Assembly (NCBI RefSeq): GCF_037029465.1
Contig: NZ_JAYMEM010000003.1
Span: forward strand, 1-64,000
DNA length: 64,000 bases
Origin: Mesoflavibacter sp037029465
GTDB taxonomy: Bacteria; Bacteroidota; Bacteroidia; Flavobacteriales; Flavobacteriaceae
Direction: 5' to 3'
In this document: positions 1 through 7,553 of the stretch, in pieces
Layout: every line of letters begins with the position of its first letter
Numbering within the stretch: position 1 is the first letter of the stretch
Notes under the pieces: model-generated
Database searches by the model: none
Told to the model about the DNA's origin: nothing
Seen by the model: only the letters and a program-made list of their open reading frames with translations
Program-made: the position numbers and the translations under genes

Positions 1-4
1 ATAT

Positions 5-80
5 AAAACCCTTTTTTAATCCCACAACCCTTTTTTTAATCTTTTTTTATCTTTTTTTTATTTTCCTTTTTTTAACCCTT
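5..80. repeat. T-run repeat tract at the window edge
   Basis: Six runs of seven to eight T are separated by short C/A-containing spacers (units like CCCTTTTTTTAAT). No open frame or promoter is visible in it. It could be the end of a terminator region for a gene left of the window, or a slippage-generated low-complexity tract. The run lengths are seen directly; any role is unknown. Confidence 0.45.
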
Positions 81-220
81 GTTTTCAGTACTTTACACAG
101 CAAACTTTTTTTGATGTTTTTTATTATTGAAACTATTAATTGCCTTTTATGTAATTATTATAGTGTGTCTCTATTATTATATGTAGATAGTTTGTCTCTA
201 TAAAACAACTGGTGCTGTTT

Positions 221-385
221 TACCCGCGTTAGGGATTGAACGACCTACCTGAACTCTTTTTCTTTATTACTTATGACTTAAATATTGAAATTAGACCTTG
301 CCTTTTGCAATTAACTATTTAATAGGTAAGACTTCCCTGCCTAAAAAAAAGCAACTAGTGAAAGCCCGACCCTTAGAGAAACGCT
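221..385 (+). ncRNA. Structured RNA candidate (Flavo-1-like)
   Basis: The gene-free stretch 1-477 holds one convincing foldable element. GCGTTAGGG (226-234) pairs with CCCT (370-373) and AACGC (380-384), closing a long domain with a small bulge at 374-379. Inside it TACCT (246-250) pairs with AGGTA (324-328). Unpaired, strongly non-random segments such as GATTGAA (234-240) and GTGAAAGCCCGACC (359-372) look like conserved RNA sequence and resemble the Flavo-1 class of flavobacterial non-coding RNAs as I remember it; I could not check this. It lies about 90 bp before thrS and ahead of a separate promoter, so it is more likely an independent RNA than a thrS leader. No ORF overlaps it. Confidence 0.5.
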
Positions 386-426
386 ATAAAAAATATTACA
401 TCATATATATATGTTACATATATATA

Positions 427-457
427 TTGTTTGTGTACTATTATACTATTATATTTG
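427..457 (+). promoter_or_regulatory. Bacteroidota-type promoter of thrS operon
   Basis: A -7 element TATATTTG lies at 450-457 and fits TAnnTTTG. A TTG at 427-429 stands 20 bp upstream, with a second TTTG at 430-433. Transcription would begin near 463, leaving a very short leader before the thrS ATG at 478. The AT repeats at 403-428 precede it. Confidence 0.6.
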
Positions 458-477
458 CACCTTAATTTTAAAATTTC

Positions 478-2412
478 ATGATAAAAATTACTTTACCTGA
501 TGGTAGTGTTAAGTCTTTTGATGAAGGGACTACTCCAATGGATGTTGCTAAAAGCATAAGCGAAGGATTGGCAAGGAATGTTATTTCAGCTAATTTTAAT
601 GGTACAACTGTAGAAACATCTACTGAATTAACCACCGATGGTTCTCTTGTGCTTTATACTTGGAATGATGATGAAGGAAAAAAAGCTTTCTGGCATAGTT
701 CTGCTCACGTACTTGCTCAAGCTTTAGAAGAATTATATCCTGGTTGCAAATTAACGATTGGTCCTGCTATTGATAATGGTTTTTATTATGATGTTGATTT
801 TGGCGAGCACGTAGTTAGCGATAAAGATTTTAAAACTATCGAAGATAAAATGCTTGAGATTGCTAGGGGAAAGCACAATTTTAATATGCGCTCTGTTTCT
901 AAGGCCGATGCACTATCATTATATAAAGACAATATATATAAGACAGAACTTATTGAAAATTTAGAAGATGGAACAATAACATTTTGTGATCATTCTACTT
1001 TTACAGATTTATGTAGAGGTGGACATATCCCTAATACTGGAATAATAAAAGCTGTAAAAATACTATCTGTAGCTGGTGCATATTGGCGAGGTGATGAAAA
1101 CAAACCACAGTTAACCCGTGTTTATGGTATTTCATTTCCTAAACAAAAGGACTTAAAAGAATATTTAGAACTTTTAGAAGAAGCTAAAAAACGTGATCAT
1201 AGAAAACTTGGAAAAGAATTAGAACTATTTGCTTTTTCACAAAAAGTAGGACAAGGTTTACCTTTATGGTTACCTAAAGGAGCTGCTTTAAGAGAACGAT
1301 TAGAAAATTTCTTAAAAACTGCGCAAAAGAAAGCAGGTTACGAAATGGTTGTTACACCTCATATAGGCCAAAAAGAACTTTATGTAACTTCTGGACATTA
1401 TGCTAAATATGGTGAAGATAGTTTTCAACCTATCACTACACCAAAAGAGGATGAAGAATTCTTATTAAAACCGATGAACTGTCCTCATCATTGCGAAATA
1501 TACAACAACACACAATGGTCATATAAAGATTTACCAAAACGCTATGCCGAATTTGGTACCGTATATAGATATGAGCAAAGTGGAGAATTACATGGTTTAA
1601 CTCGTGTAAGAGGATTTACTCAAGATGATGCACATATTTTCTGTACACCAGACCAATTGGATCAAGAGTTTAAAAATGTAATAGACTTAGTATTATATGT
1701 ATTTGGGTCTTTAGGATTTGAAAACTTTACAGCACAAGTATCTTTACGTGATCCTGAAAAACCTGAAAAATACATAGGAAGTGACGAAAATTGGGAAAAA
1801 GCAGAAAAAGCTATCCTAAATGCTGCAAAAGAGAAAAATTTAAACTATATTATAGAAACAGGTGAAGCTGCATTTTACGGACCTAAGTTAGACTTTATGG
1901 TAAAAGACGCTTTAGGTAGACAATGGCAATTAGGAACAATCCAAGTAGATTACAACTTGCCAGAGCGTTTCAACTTAAGTTACAAAGGTAGCGATAATGA
2001 GTCACACAGACCTGTAATGATACACCGTGCACCGTTTGGAAGCATGGAAAGATTTATAGCAATTTTGCTAGAACATACCGGAGGAAATTTCCCGCTTTGG
2101 TTAATGCCAACACAAGTTTCTGTGTTAACTCTAAGTGAAAAATATGAAAATTACGGTCAAAATGTTTTAAATTTGCTAGAAAATCACGAAATTCGCGCCC
2201 TTATCGATAATCGAAGCGAAACTATAGGTAAGAAGATTAGAGAGGCAGAAATGAATAAAACGCCTTACATGATTATCATAGGAGAGCAAGAAGAAAAAGA
2301 AAATAAAATTTCTGTAAGACAACATGGTGGTGCAGATTTAGGCATGATTAGTGTAGATGAATTTGCAGAAATTATTAAAAACGAAATTAATAAGACAAAA
2401 AAACAATTTTAA
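478..2412 (+). CDS. thrS: Threonine--tRNA ligase
   Basis: ThrS charges tRNA-Thr with threonine in the cytoplasm. The 644-residue length is normal for full bacterial ThrS: an N-terminal TGS domain (about 1-60), the second additional (editing) domain with the HSSAHVLAQAL motif near residue 75, a class II catalytic core and a C-terminal anticodon-binding domain from about 545. Cys335 in KPMNCPHHC is the expected zinc ligand. Motif 2 (RYEQSGELHGLTRVRGF) and motif 3 (HRAPFGSMERF) are intact. The ATG follows a good promoter directly. It leads the thrS-infC-rpmI-rplT cluster, a common bacterial arrangement; infC follows after 28 bp. Confidence 0.97.
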   Translation: MIKITLPDGSVKSFDEGTTPMDVAKSISEGLARNVISANFNGTTVETSTELTTDGSLVLYTWNDDEGKKAFWHSSAHVLAQALEELYPGCKLTIGPAIDNGFYYDVDFGEHVVSDKDFKTIEDKMLEIARGKHNFNMRSVSKADALSLYKDNIYKTELIENLEDGTITFCDHSTFTDLCRGGHIPNTGIIKAVKILSVAGAYWRGDENKPQLTRVYGISFPKQKDLKEYLELLEEAKKRDHRKLGKELELFAFSQKVGQGLPLWLPKGAALRERLENFLKTAQKKAGYEMVVTPHIGQKELYVTSGHYAKYGEDSFQPITTPKEDEEFLLKPMNCPHHCEIYNNTQWSYKDLPKRYAEFGTVYRYEQSGELHGLTRVRGFTQDDAHIFCTPDQLDQEFKNVIDLVLYVFGSLGFENFTAQVSLRDPEKPEKYIGSDENWEKAEKAILNAAKEKNLNYIIETGEAAFYGPKLDFMVKDALGRQWQLGTIQVDYNLPERFNLSYKGSDNESHRPVMIHRAPFGSMERFIAILLEHTGGNFPLWLMPTQVSVLTLSEKYENYGQNVLNLLENHEIRALIDNRSETIGKKIREAEMNKTPYMIIIGEQEEKENKISVRQHGGADLGMISVDEFAEIIKNEINKTKKQF

Positions 2413-2440
2413 ATTTAAGTTTAACTAAAAACGAAAAGCC

Positions 2441-2992
2441 ATAGCAATACGTAGAAAAAGATCAAGAGGACCAGCAAGAATAGTCAAAGAAGACCAACAC
2501 AGAATTAACTCTAAAATTAGAGCAGAAAAAGTACGTGTAGTTGGAGACAATGTAGAAGTAGGTATATACCCAATCAAACAAGCTTTAGCATTTGCCGAAG
2601 AACAAGAACTTGATTTGGTAGAAATCTCACCCAAAGCTGATCCACCTGTTTGTAAAGTAATGGATTATAAGAAATTTCTTTACGAACAAAAAAAGCGTGA
2701 AAAAGCTTTAAAAGCTAAAGCATCTAAAGTTGTTATTAAAGAAATAAGATTTGGTCCTCAAACAGATGATCATGATTATGAATTTAAGAAAAAACACGCA
2801 GAGAAGTTTTTAAAAGACGGTGCAAAATTAAAAGCATTTGTATTCTTTAAAGGACGTTCTATAGTGTTTAAAGAGCAAGGACAAATATTATTATTACGTT
2901 TAGCTCAAGATTTAGAAGAATTTGGAAAAGTAGAACAAATGCCTAAACTTGAAGGAAAACGAATGACAATGTTTATTGCTCCAAAAAAATAA
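2441..2992 (+). CDS. infC: Translation initiation factor IF-3, AUA start
   Basis: IF-3 binds the 30S subunit, keeps it apart from 50S and proofreads the start codon. The recognisable frame (IAIRRKRSRGPARI..., RINSKIRAEKVRVVGDN, EISPKADPPVCKVMDYKK, IRFGPQTDDHDYEFKKK) runs back to an in-frame TAA at 2426-2428. Between that stop and the conserved N-terminus there is no ATG, GTG or TTG. The family's usual MAIRR start aligns with ATA at 2441, giving 183 residues with both IF-3 domains. Starting at the next TTG (2615) would remove the whole N-terminal domain. Rare start codons on infC (AUU in E. coli) are a known autoregulatory device, because IF-3 itself discriminates against them. The exact initiating codon is inferred, not proven. 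Confidence 0.9.
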   Translation: MAIRRKRSRGPARIVKEDQHRINSKIRAEKVRVVGDNVEVGIYPIKQALAFAEEQELDLVEISPKADPPVCKVMDYKKFLYEQKKREKALKAKASKVVIKEIRFGPQTDDHDYEFKKKHAEKFLKDGAKLKAFVFFKGRSIVFKEQGQILLLRLAQDLEEFGKVEQMPKLEGKRMTMFIAPKK

Positions 2993-3052
2993 AACAACTC
3001 TTATTTAAGAGTCAAAATAGTATAAGCGAAATAATTAAAACTAGGAAACAAA

Positions 3053-3250
3053 ATGCCTAAAATGAAAACAAAATCTAGTGCTAAAAAGCGTTTTAAGCTT
3101 ACTGGTACTGGTAAAATTAAAAGAAAGCACGCGTTTAAAAGTCACATCTTAACAAAGAAGTCTAAAAAACGTAAGTTAGCTTTAACTCACGATGCATTAG
3201 TACATGATGCAGATGAGAACAATGTTAAAATCATGTTACGTTTAAAGTAA
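3053..3250 (+). CDS. rpmI: 50S ribosomal protein L35
   Basis: A 65-residue, very basic protein with the family's MPKMKTKSSAKKRFK opening and HILTKKSKKRKR-like centre. L35 is a small structural protein of the large subunit. It sits 60 bp after infC and 99 bp before rplT in the conserved infC-rpmI-rplT order, so co-transcription is expected. Length and start are standard. Confidence 0.97.
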   Translation: MPKMKTKSSAKKRFKLTGTGKIKRKHAFKSHILTKKSKKRKLALTHDALVHDADENNVKIMLRLK

Positions 3251-3254
3251 CAAC

Positions 3255-3323
3255 ATTTTAACCGGTTAAAATTATTTTATAAACCCTGGAGTTAGGCTCA
3301 ATCAAAGTGTTAAATAATTAACC
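3255..3323 (+). promoter_or_regulatory. Palindrome and alternative fold before rplT
   Basis: The rpmI-rplT gap contains an 18-bp perfect palindrome, ATTTTAACCGGTTAAAAT (3255-3272). Its right half, CGGTTAAAATTATTTTA (3263-3279), can instead pair with TAAATAATTAACCG (3311-3324) with a two-base bulge, enclosing AACCCTGGAGTTAGGCTC. Two mutually exclusive folds upstream of the L20 gene suggest autogenous control by L20, which is known for this operon in other phyla. Control here is inference. Confidence 0.4.
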
Positions 3324-3349
3324 GCCTACTACAAAAAAACAATTAAATT

Positions 3350-3694
3350 ATGCCTAGATCAGTAAATTCTGTAGCTAAAAGAGCCAGAAGAAAAAAGGTG
3401 CTTAAACAAGCAAAAGGTTACTTTGGACGTCGTAAAAACGTTTGGACAGTAGCAAAAAATGCGGTAGACAAAGCTATGCAATATGCATACAGAGACCGTA
3501 GAAACAAAAAGAGAACATTCCGTGCATTATGGATTACGCGTATTAACGCAGGTGCAAGATTACACGGTATGTCTTATTCACAATTTATGGGTAAATTAAA
3601 AGCTAATAATATCGAATTAAACCGTAAGGTTTTAGCAGATTTAGCTATGAATAACCCAGAAGCTTTTGAAGCAATTGTAAATAAAGTTAAATAA
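3350..3694 (+). CDS. rplT: 50S ribosomal protein L20
   Basis: A 114-residue basic protein with the hallmark MPRSVNSVAKRARRKKVLK start, AKGYFGRRKN, and YRDRRNKKRTFRALWITRIN. L20 is an early assembly protein of the 50S subunit that binds 23S rRNA, and in several bacteria it represses its own operon. It is the last gene of the thrS-infC-rpmI-rplT unit and is followed by a strong hairpin terminator. Start and length are normal. Confidence 0.97.
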   Translation: MPRSVNSVAKRARRKKVLKQAKGYFGRRKNVWTVAKNAVDKAMQYAYRDRRNKKRTFRALWITRINAGARLHGMSYSQFMGKLKANNIELNRKVLADLAMNNPEAFEAIVNKVK

Positions 3695-3737
3695 GGCTTT
3701 TTGCCAATTGTATAACAATACTTCGCTTATATAAATT

Positions 3738-3771
3738 AAATCCGATTCTATTTAGAATCGGATTTTTTTTG
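3738..3771 (+). terminator. Rho-independent terminator after rplT
   Basis: A 13-bp perfect stem, AAATCCGATTCTA (3738-3750) with TAGAATCGGATTT (3753-3765), has a two-base loop and continues into a T run to 3770. It ends the ribosomal protein operon. Confidence 0.9.
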
Positions 3772-3830
3772 TTCACACAATTTTAATATTAATTCAGAAA
3801 AAAACAACTAGGTTTGTACAAAACAATACT

Positions 3831-4646
3831 ATGAAATTATCCCAAGTCAAACTTGTAGTCTCTGATATGGATGGGACATTATTAAACAATCAAGGAAAAG
3901 TAAGTCAAGACTTCTTTAAGCTATTTGAAGCTTTAAAAAAAGAAAACATTCACTTTGTTGCTGCAAGTGGTAGACAATATTATAGTATTACAGATAAACT
4001 TAATGGTATAACAAACGATATTACCATAATTGCAGAAAACGGTGCAATAACAAAACAGCAAGACAAAGATTTGCTTTTAATCAATCTTTCTAAAGAAGAA
4101 ATTAAAGATTTAGTATTACTACTAAGACCTTTTGAAGATATCGAAATTGTCCTTTGCGGAAAAAAATCTGCTTATATCGAAACTAAAAACGAAAGTTTTA
4201 TAGATTTCTTTAAGGAGTTTTATGCCAAATACGAGCAAGTTGATGACTTGACATCTATTGATAATGACGATTTTTTAAAGATAGCCGTTCACTGCAAACA
4301 TGGGTCTGAAGAGCAATTATATCCACAGATAAAACATCTAGAAGCTGATTATAAAGTAAAAGTTTCAGGTGAAGTTTGGCTAGATATTTCACATCAAAAT
4401 GCCAATAAAGGATTTGCATTATCCAAACTTCAAAATAGCTTGGGCATTACTGCTGAAGAAACTATGGTTTTTGGTGATTATAACAATGATTTAGAAATGA
4501 TGGAATGTGCCTACTTTAGCTACGCTATGGAAAACGCACATCCAAACGTAAAAAAAGCTGCTAGATTTAACACTAAAAGTAATGATGATGCTGGTGTTGA
4601 GTATATTTTATCTTCTCTTTTAGAAGAAAAAAGACTTACTAAATAA
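3831..4646 (+). CDS. Cof-type HAD-IIB family phosphatase
   Basis: A haloacid-dehalogenase-fold hydrolase of 271 residues, probably a cytoplasmic sugar-phosphate phosphatase. Motif I is DMDGTLL with nucleophile Asp12 and acid/base Asp14, motif II is the AASGR region near 47, and motif IV is GDYNNDLEM near residue 217. The large cap between motifs II and III is the IIB (Cof) type. Length is usual. The substrate cannot be read from sequence. The gene stands alone after the rplT terminator, and its 3' end overlaps the convergent cyclase gene by 8 bp. Confidence 0.88.
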   Translation: MKLSQVKLVVSDMDGTLLNNQGKVSQDFFKLFEALKKENIHFVAASGRQYYSITDKLNGITNDITIIAENGAITKQQDKDLLLINLSKEEIKDLVLLLRPFEDIEIVLCGKKSAYIETKNESFIDFFKEFYAKYEQVDDLTSIDNDDFLKIAVHCKHGSEEQLYPQIKHLEADYKVKVSGEVWLDISHQNANKGFALSKLQNSLGITAEETMVFGDYNNDLEMMECAYFSYAMENAHPNVKKAARFNTKSNDDAGVEYILSSLLEEKRLTK

Positions 4647-5706
4647 GGTTAATCGCATGTATTTTAACCAACTCTTCTTTTCCTTTTAAAGAAATTTCAC
4701 CAATAGATCTTATATTATATTTCTGAAGGTTGTACATTGTTTTGTATAAACTTTCAGAAATTAATAATGATTCTTCATACTTATTACATTCACCTTGTAT
4801 TCTTGCAGTAGTATTAATAACATCACCGTGATAAGCAATTTCCTTTTTTACGGTACCAACTTCGGTCACGATTAAATTTCCTCCATGTAAACCTGCTTTA
4901 AAAGTTGGTATCATTCCAAATTGCTTCAAATACCATTTTTCTTTTTTATTGATAATGTCTTGAAATTTATAAAACAGTTTAACGCAATTATTATGGTGTA
5001 TACCTCTTTTATAAGTCCAACTTAAAACAGCTTCATCACCTACATATTGATAAATTTCAGCATCGTATCTTCCAATAATTCGGTTTAAATCATAAAAACA
5101 GCTTTGTATTAATTTACTGTATTTATAATGTCCCAATTGTTCAGCTAATGTGGTCGAATCTTTTAAATCTAAAAACATAAAAACACGTCGTTCTTCTCTT
5201 GGTTTTCTATATTTTCCTATTAAAAAATTAAAAAATACACCTTGTCCAAACTTTTCATTTGCTATTTTAATAAATGTAAATACTTGAGAACAGATAATAA
5301 AGTAACCAACCAACAACCAAAATACTTGGTTTTGTTGCCACCAACCTAAATCGTTTGACAAATTTAAATCTAGCTCTACTTCTGCTCTAGCATAGATAAT
5401 TGATAAGAATAATATCATACCAACCAAATACACCAAAAATTTTAAGAATATTATAATTGAAAGTGAAAGGTTTTTAGCCACAAATTTGTCAAAAACAAAC
5501 TCTACAATAGCATATAAAAAACCTATTAGTCCACCTAAATACAAACCAAATTTTAAGAGTTTAACAAAAGAAAAGTCTGTTATTGCAATACCTTCTTCTG
5601 CTCCTATTGCAAAATATCTTATAGTAATAAATAGGCAAAATGCTCCTGACCAAAACAAAGTGGTTAAACCTAATAGCTTAAAAAACTGAATAAAATAATA
5701 TCTCAA
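4639..5706 (-). CDS. Membrane class III adenylate cyclase
   Basis: Predicted to make cAMP from ATP at the inner membrane. The first ~150 of 355 residues hold four hydrophobic segments (about 10-30, 48-68, 82-104, 126-148). A class III cyclase catalytic domain follows. The metal-binding aspartates are Asp180 in FMFLDLKDSTTLAEQLG and Asp224 in YVGDEAVLSW. The transition-state region AYHGDVINTTARIQ supplies Asp295, Asn298 and Arg302; an Asp at this place favours adenine over guanine. All catalytic positions appear present, so it should be active. No partner gene is adjacent. The hydrophobic module replaces a soluble sensor, so the input signal is unknown. Confidence 0.85.
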   Translation of the reverse strand: MRYYFIQFFKLLGLTTLFWSGAFCLFITIRYFAIGAEEGIAITDFSFVKLLKFGLYLGGLIGFLYAIVEFVFDKFVAKNLSLSIIIFLKFLVYLVGMILFLSIIYARAEVELDLNLSNDLGWWQQNQVFWLLVGYFIICSQVFTFIKIANEKFGQGVFFNFLIGKYRKPREERRVFMFLDLKDSTTLAEQLGHYKYSKLIQSCFYDLNRIIGRYDAEIYQYVGDEAVLSWTYKRGIHHNNCVKLFYKFQDIINKKEKWYLKQFGMIPTFKAGLHGGNLIVTEVGTVKKEIAYHGDVINTTARIQGECNKYEESLLISESLYKTMYNLQKYNIRSIGEISLKGKEELVKIHAINLI

Positions 5707-5799
5707 ATGTTATTTTGTAAGTAGTTTATTGAAATAAAAAAGTTTGCTTCTTTTAGTTTAAAGATACAAAATGGAAGTTAGCAAGATTGTAAAGAAACG

Positions 5800-6225
5800 T
5801 TAATTACCAAAAGCTGTAACGACTACAGTTCTGCTACCTCCATAATCACGATGCTCACATAAATAAATACCTTGCCAAATCCCCAAATTTAGTTTTCCGT
5901 TTGTAATTGGAATAGTTACAGAAGCTCCAAATAATGACGCTTTAATATGTGCTGGCATATCATCTGCGCCTTCATAAGTGTGTTTGTAATAAGGTTCATT
6001 TTCTGGAACAAACCTATTTATGTAGCTTTCAAAATCTACTCTAACCGTTGGATCTGCATTTTCATTTATAGTCAAACTTGCCGAAGTATGCTTAATAAAC
6101 ACCTGAAGTTGACCAATATTTATATTTTTAATTTCAGCAGAAATTTGATCTAAAATTTCAGAAGTAATTAAATGAAATCCTCTTCTTTGCGGTGTTAAAC
6201 TTATTTCTTTTTGAAAAAATTTCAT
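5800..6225 (-). CDS. YjbQ family (UPF0047) protein
   Basis: A compact 141-residue protein of the YjbQ/UPF0047 family, members of which show weak thiamine-phosphate synthase activity. The family signatures are present: HTSASLTINENADP near residue 46, HIKASLFGASVTIPI near 94, and GIWQGIYLCEHR near 117, with the conserved His and Glu residues that line the cleft. The true cellular role of the family is unsettled. It starts 8 bp downstream of the secreted protein gene on the same strand, so the two are probably co-transcribed. Confidence 0.85.
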   Translation of the reverse strand: MKFFQKEISLTPQRRGFHLITSEILDQISAEIKNINIGQLQVFIKHTSASLTINENADPTVRVDFESYINRFVPENEPYYKHTYEGADDMPAHIKASLFGASVTIPITNGKLNLGIWQGIYLCEHRDYGGSRTVVVTAFGN

Positions 6226-6232
6226 CTAAATT

Positions 6233-7492
6233 TTAAGTTTTCTGCTTTTTCTTTTTTGCTGCAGGAAATAACACATTATTTAAAATTAATCTGTATCCTG
6301 GTGACGTTGGATGCAAATCTAATTCGGTTTTTGGATCACCAACTTTATGTGTGTAATCTTCTGGATCATGACCGCCATAAAATGTAAAAAAACCTTTTCC
6401 TTTTATTCCGTGAATATATTTTGCCTCACCATTAGTCTTATTTTCTCCCATAATCAATACATTAGACTTAATTTCATCTCTATCAAAAGAAGTGGTTTGT
6501 CCCATAAATCCTTTAACTAATGCGGTATGATTTTGACATAACATCGTAGGAATTGGATCCCATTTTGCAGAAAAATCCATTAACGAAAAGTAGTCCGTTT
6601 CTTTAGGTATTTTTCGTTTTGTAGTCATATCTATACTAGAAAACTCATAAACCAAAGGACTTCGCTCTAAAGTGTAATCTTTAAAAGCAAATGTTTTGTT
6701 ATAGTCTATTTTAGCTTGGTAGTTGGCATCACTTGCATCACCATCAAACATAGGCTCGCAAATATCTACATCTTCTGCAGATAAAGCAATATCAAAACTA
6801 TCTGTTGCGCTACACATTGCAAACATAAATCCACCACCAACTACATAATCTCTAATTTTTAAAGCAACATCACGCTTTTCTTCAGACACTTTATCATAGC
6901 CAAGTTTTGTTGCTAAGGCTTCTGCAGATTTTTTTTCTTCAATATACCAAGCTGCTTGTCTATATCTAGCATAAAACTTACCATATTGTCCTGTAAAATC
7001 TTCATGATGAAGATGTAACCAATCGTAAAGCAAAAGTTCGTCTTTTAAAACTTCTTCATCGTAAACGGTTTCATAAGGTATTTCAGCGTAAGTCAACACC
7101 ATAGTTACTGCGTCATCCCATGGTAATTTTCCTTTTGGAGTGTAGACTGCAATTTTAGGTGCTTTTTCTAAAACTACAGCTTCCATATTTTTACTTGGGC
7201 TACTTATGTCTTGTAAAATACTTTCTGCTTTATCATCTGAAATAACTTCAAAACTTACGCCTCTAATTTGACATTCGCGTTGAATTCTTTCAGAATCTGG
7301 CAATAAAAACGAACCGCCACGATAGTTTAGTAACCACTTAACTTTAAGTTGTTGCTCTAAAGTCCAATAGGTTATACCGTATGCTTTTAGGTGGTTTTTT
7401 TGCGAATCTGCATCCATAGGAATTAACACATAAGACGCAAAACTTTGAAACGCAAATAATAAAAAAAGGATTAAAAAAAGTGTCTTTTTCAT
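6233..7492 (-). CDS. Secreted GATase-like protein, label asnB doubtful
   Basis: A 419-residue protein with a clear signal peptide (MKKTLFLILFLLFAFQSFAS) and so an expected periplasmic or exported location. Close relatives in flavobacteria are often labelled 'asparagine synthetase B', but I see neither an N-terminal catalytic Cys for glutaminase nor an ATP-pyrophosphatase loop. Instead the middle reads like a class I glutamine-amidotransferase or ThuA-like fold: RDYVVGGGFMFAMCSATDSF near residue 215 and GKGFFTFYGGHDPEDY near 370. The function is unknown. YjbQ follows 7 bp downstream, and a 61-bp gap separates it from the AI-2E permease's 3' end. Confidence 0.7.
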   Translation of the reverse strand: MKKTLFLILFLLFAFQSFASYVLIPMDADSQKNHLKAYGITYWTLEQQLKVKWLLNYRGGSFLLPDSERIQRECQIRGVSFEVISDDKAESILQDISSPSKNMEAVVLEKAPKIAVYTPKGKLPWDDAVTMVLTYAEIPYETVYDEEVLKDELLLYDWLHLHHEDFTGQYGKFYARYRQAAWYIEEKKSAEALATKLGYDKVSEEKRDVALKIRDYVVGGGFMFAMCSATDSFDIALSAEDVDICEPMFDGDASDANYQAKIDYNKTFAFKDYTLERSPLVYEFSSIDMTTKRKIPKETDYFSLMDFSAKWDPIPTMLCQNHTALVKGFMGQTTSFDRDEIKSNVLIMGENKTNGEAKYIHGIKGKGFFTFYGGHDPEDYTHKVGDPKTELDLHPTSPGYRLILNNVLFPAAKKKKQKT

Positions 7493-7553
7493 AGATGAAA
7501 GATAAACAAAAAAAGTGCCTTTTTTAATTTTTTAGTATGATTTTAAGCAAGAT

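Noticed and set aside
2425..2634. Minus-strand ORF across the start of infC
   Set aside because: It lies wholly over the conserved N-terminal part of IF-3 on the other strand and has no recognisable protein features.
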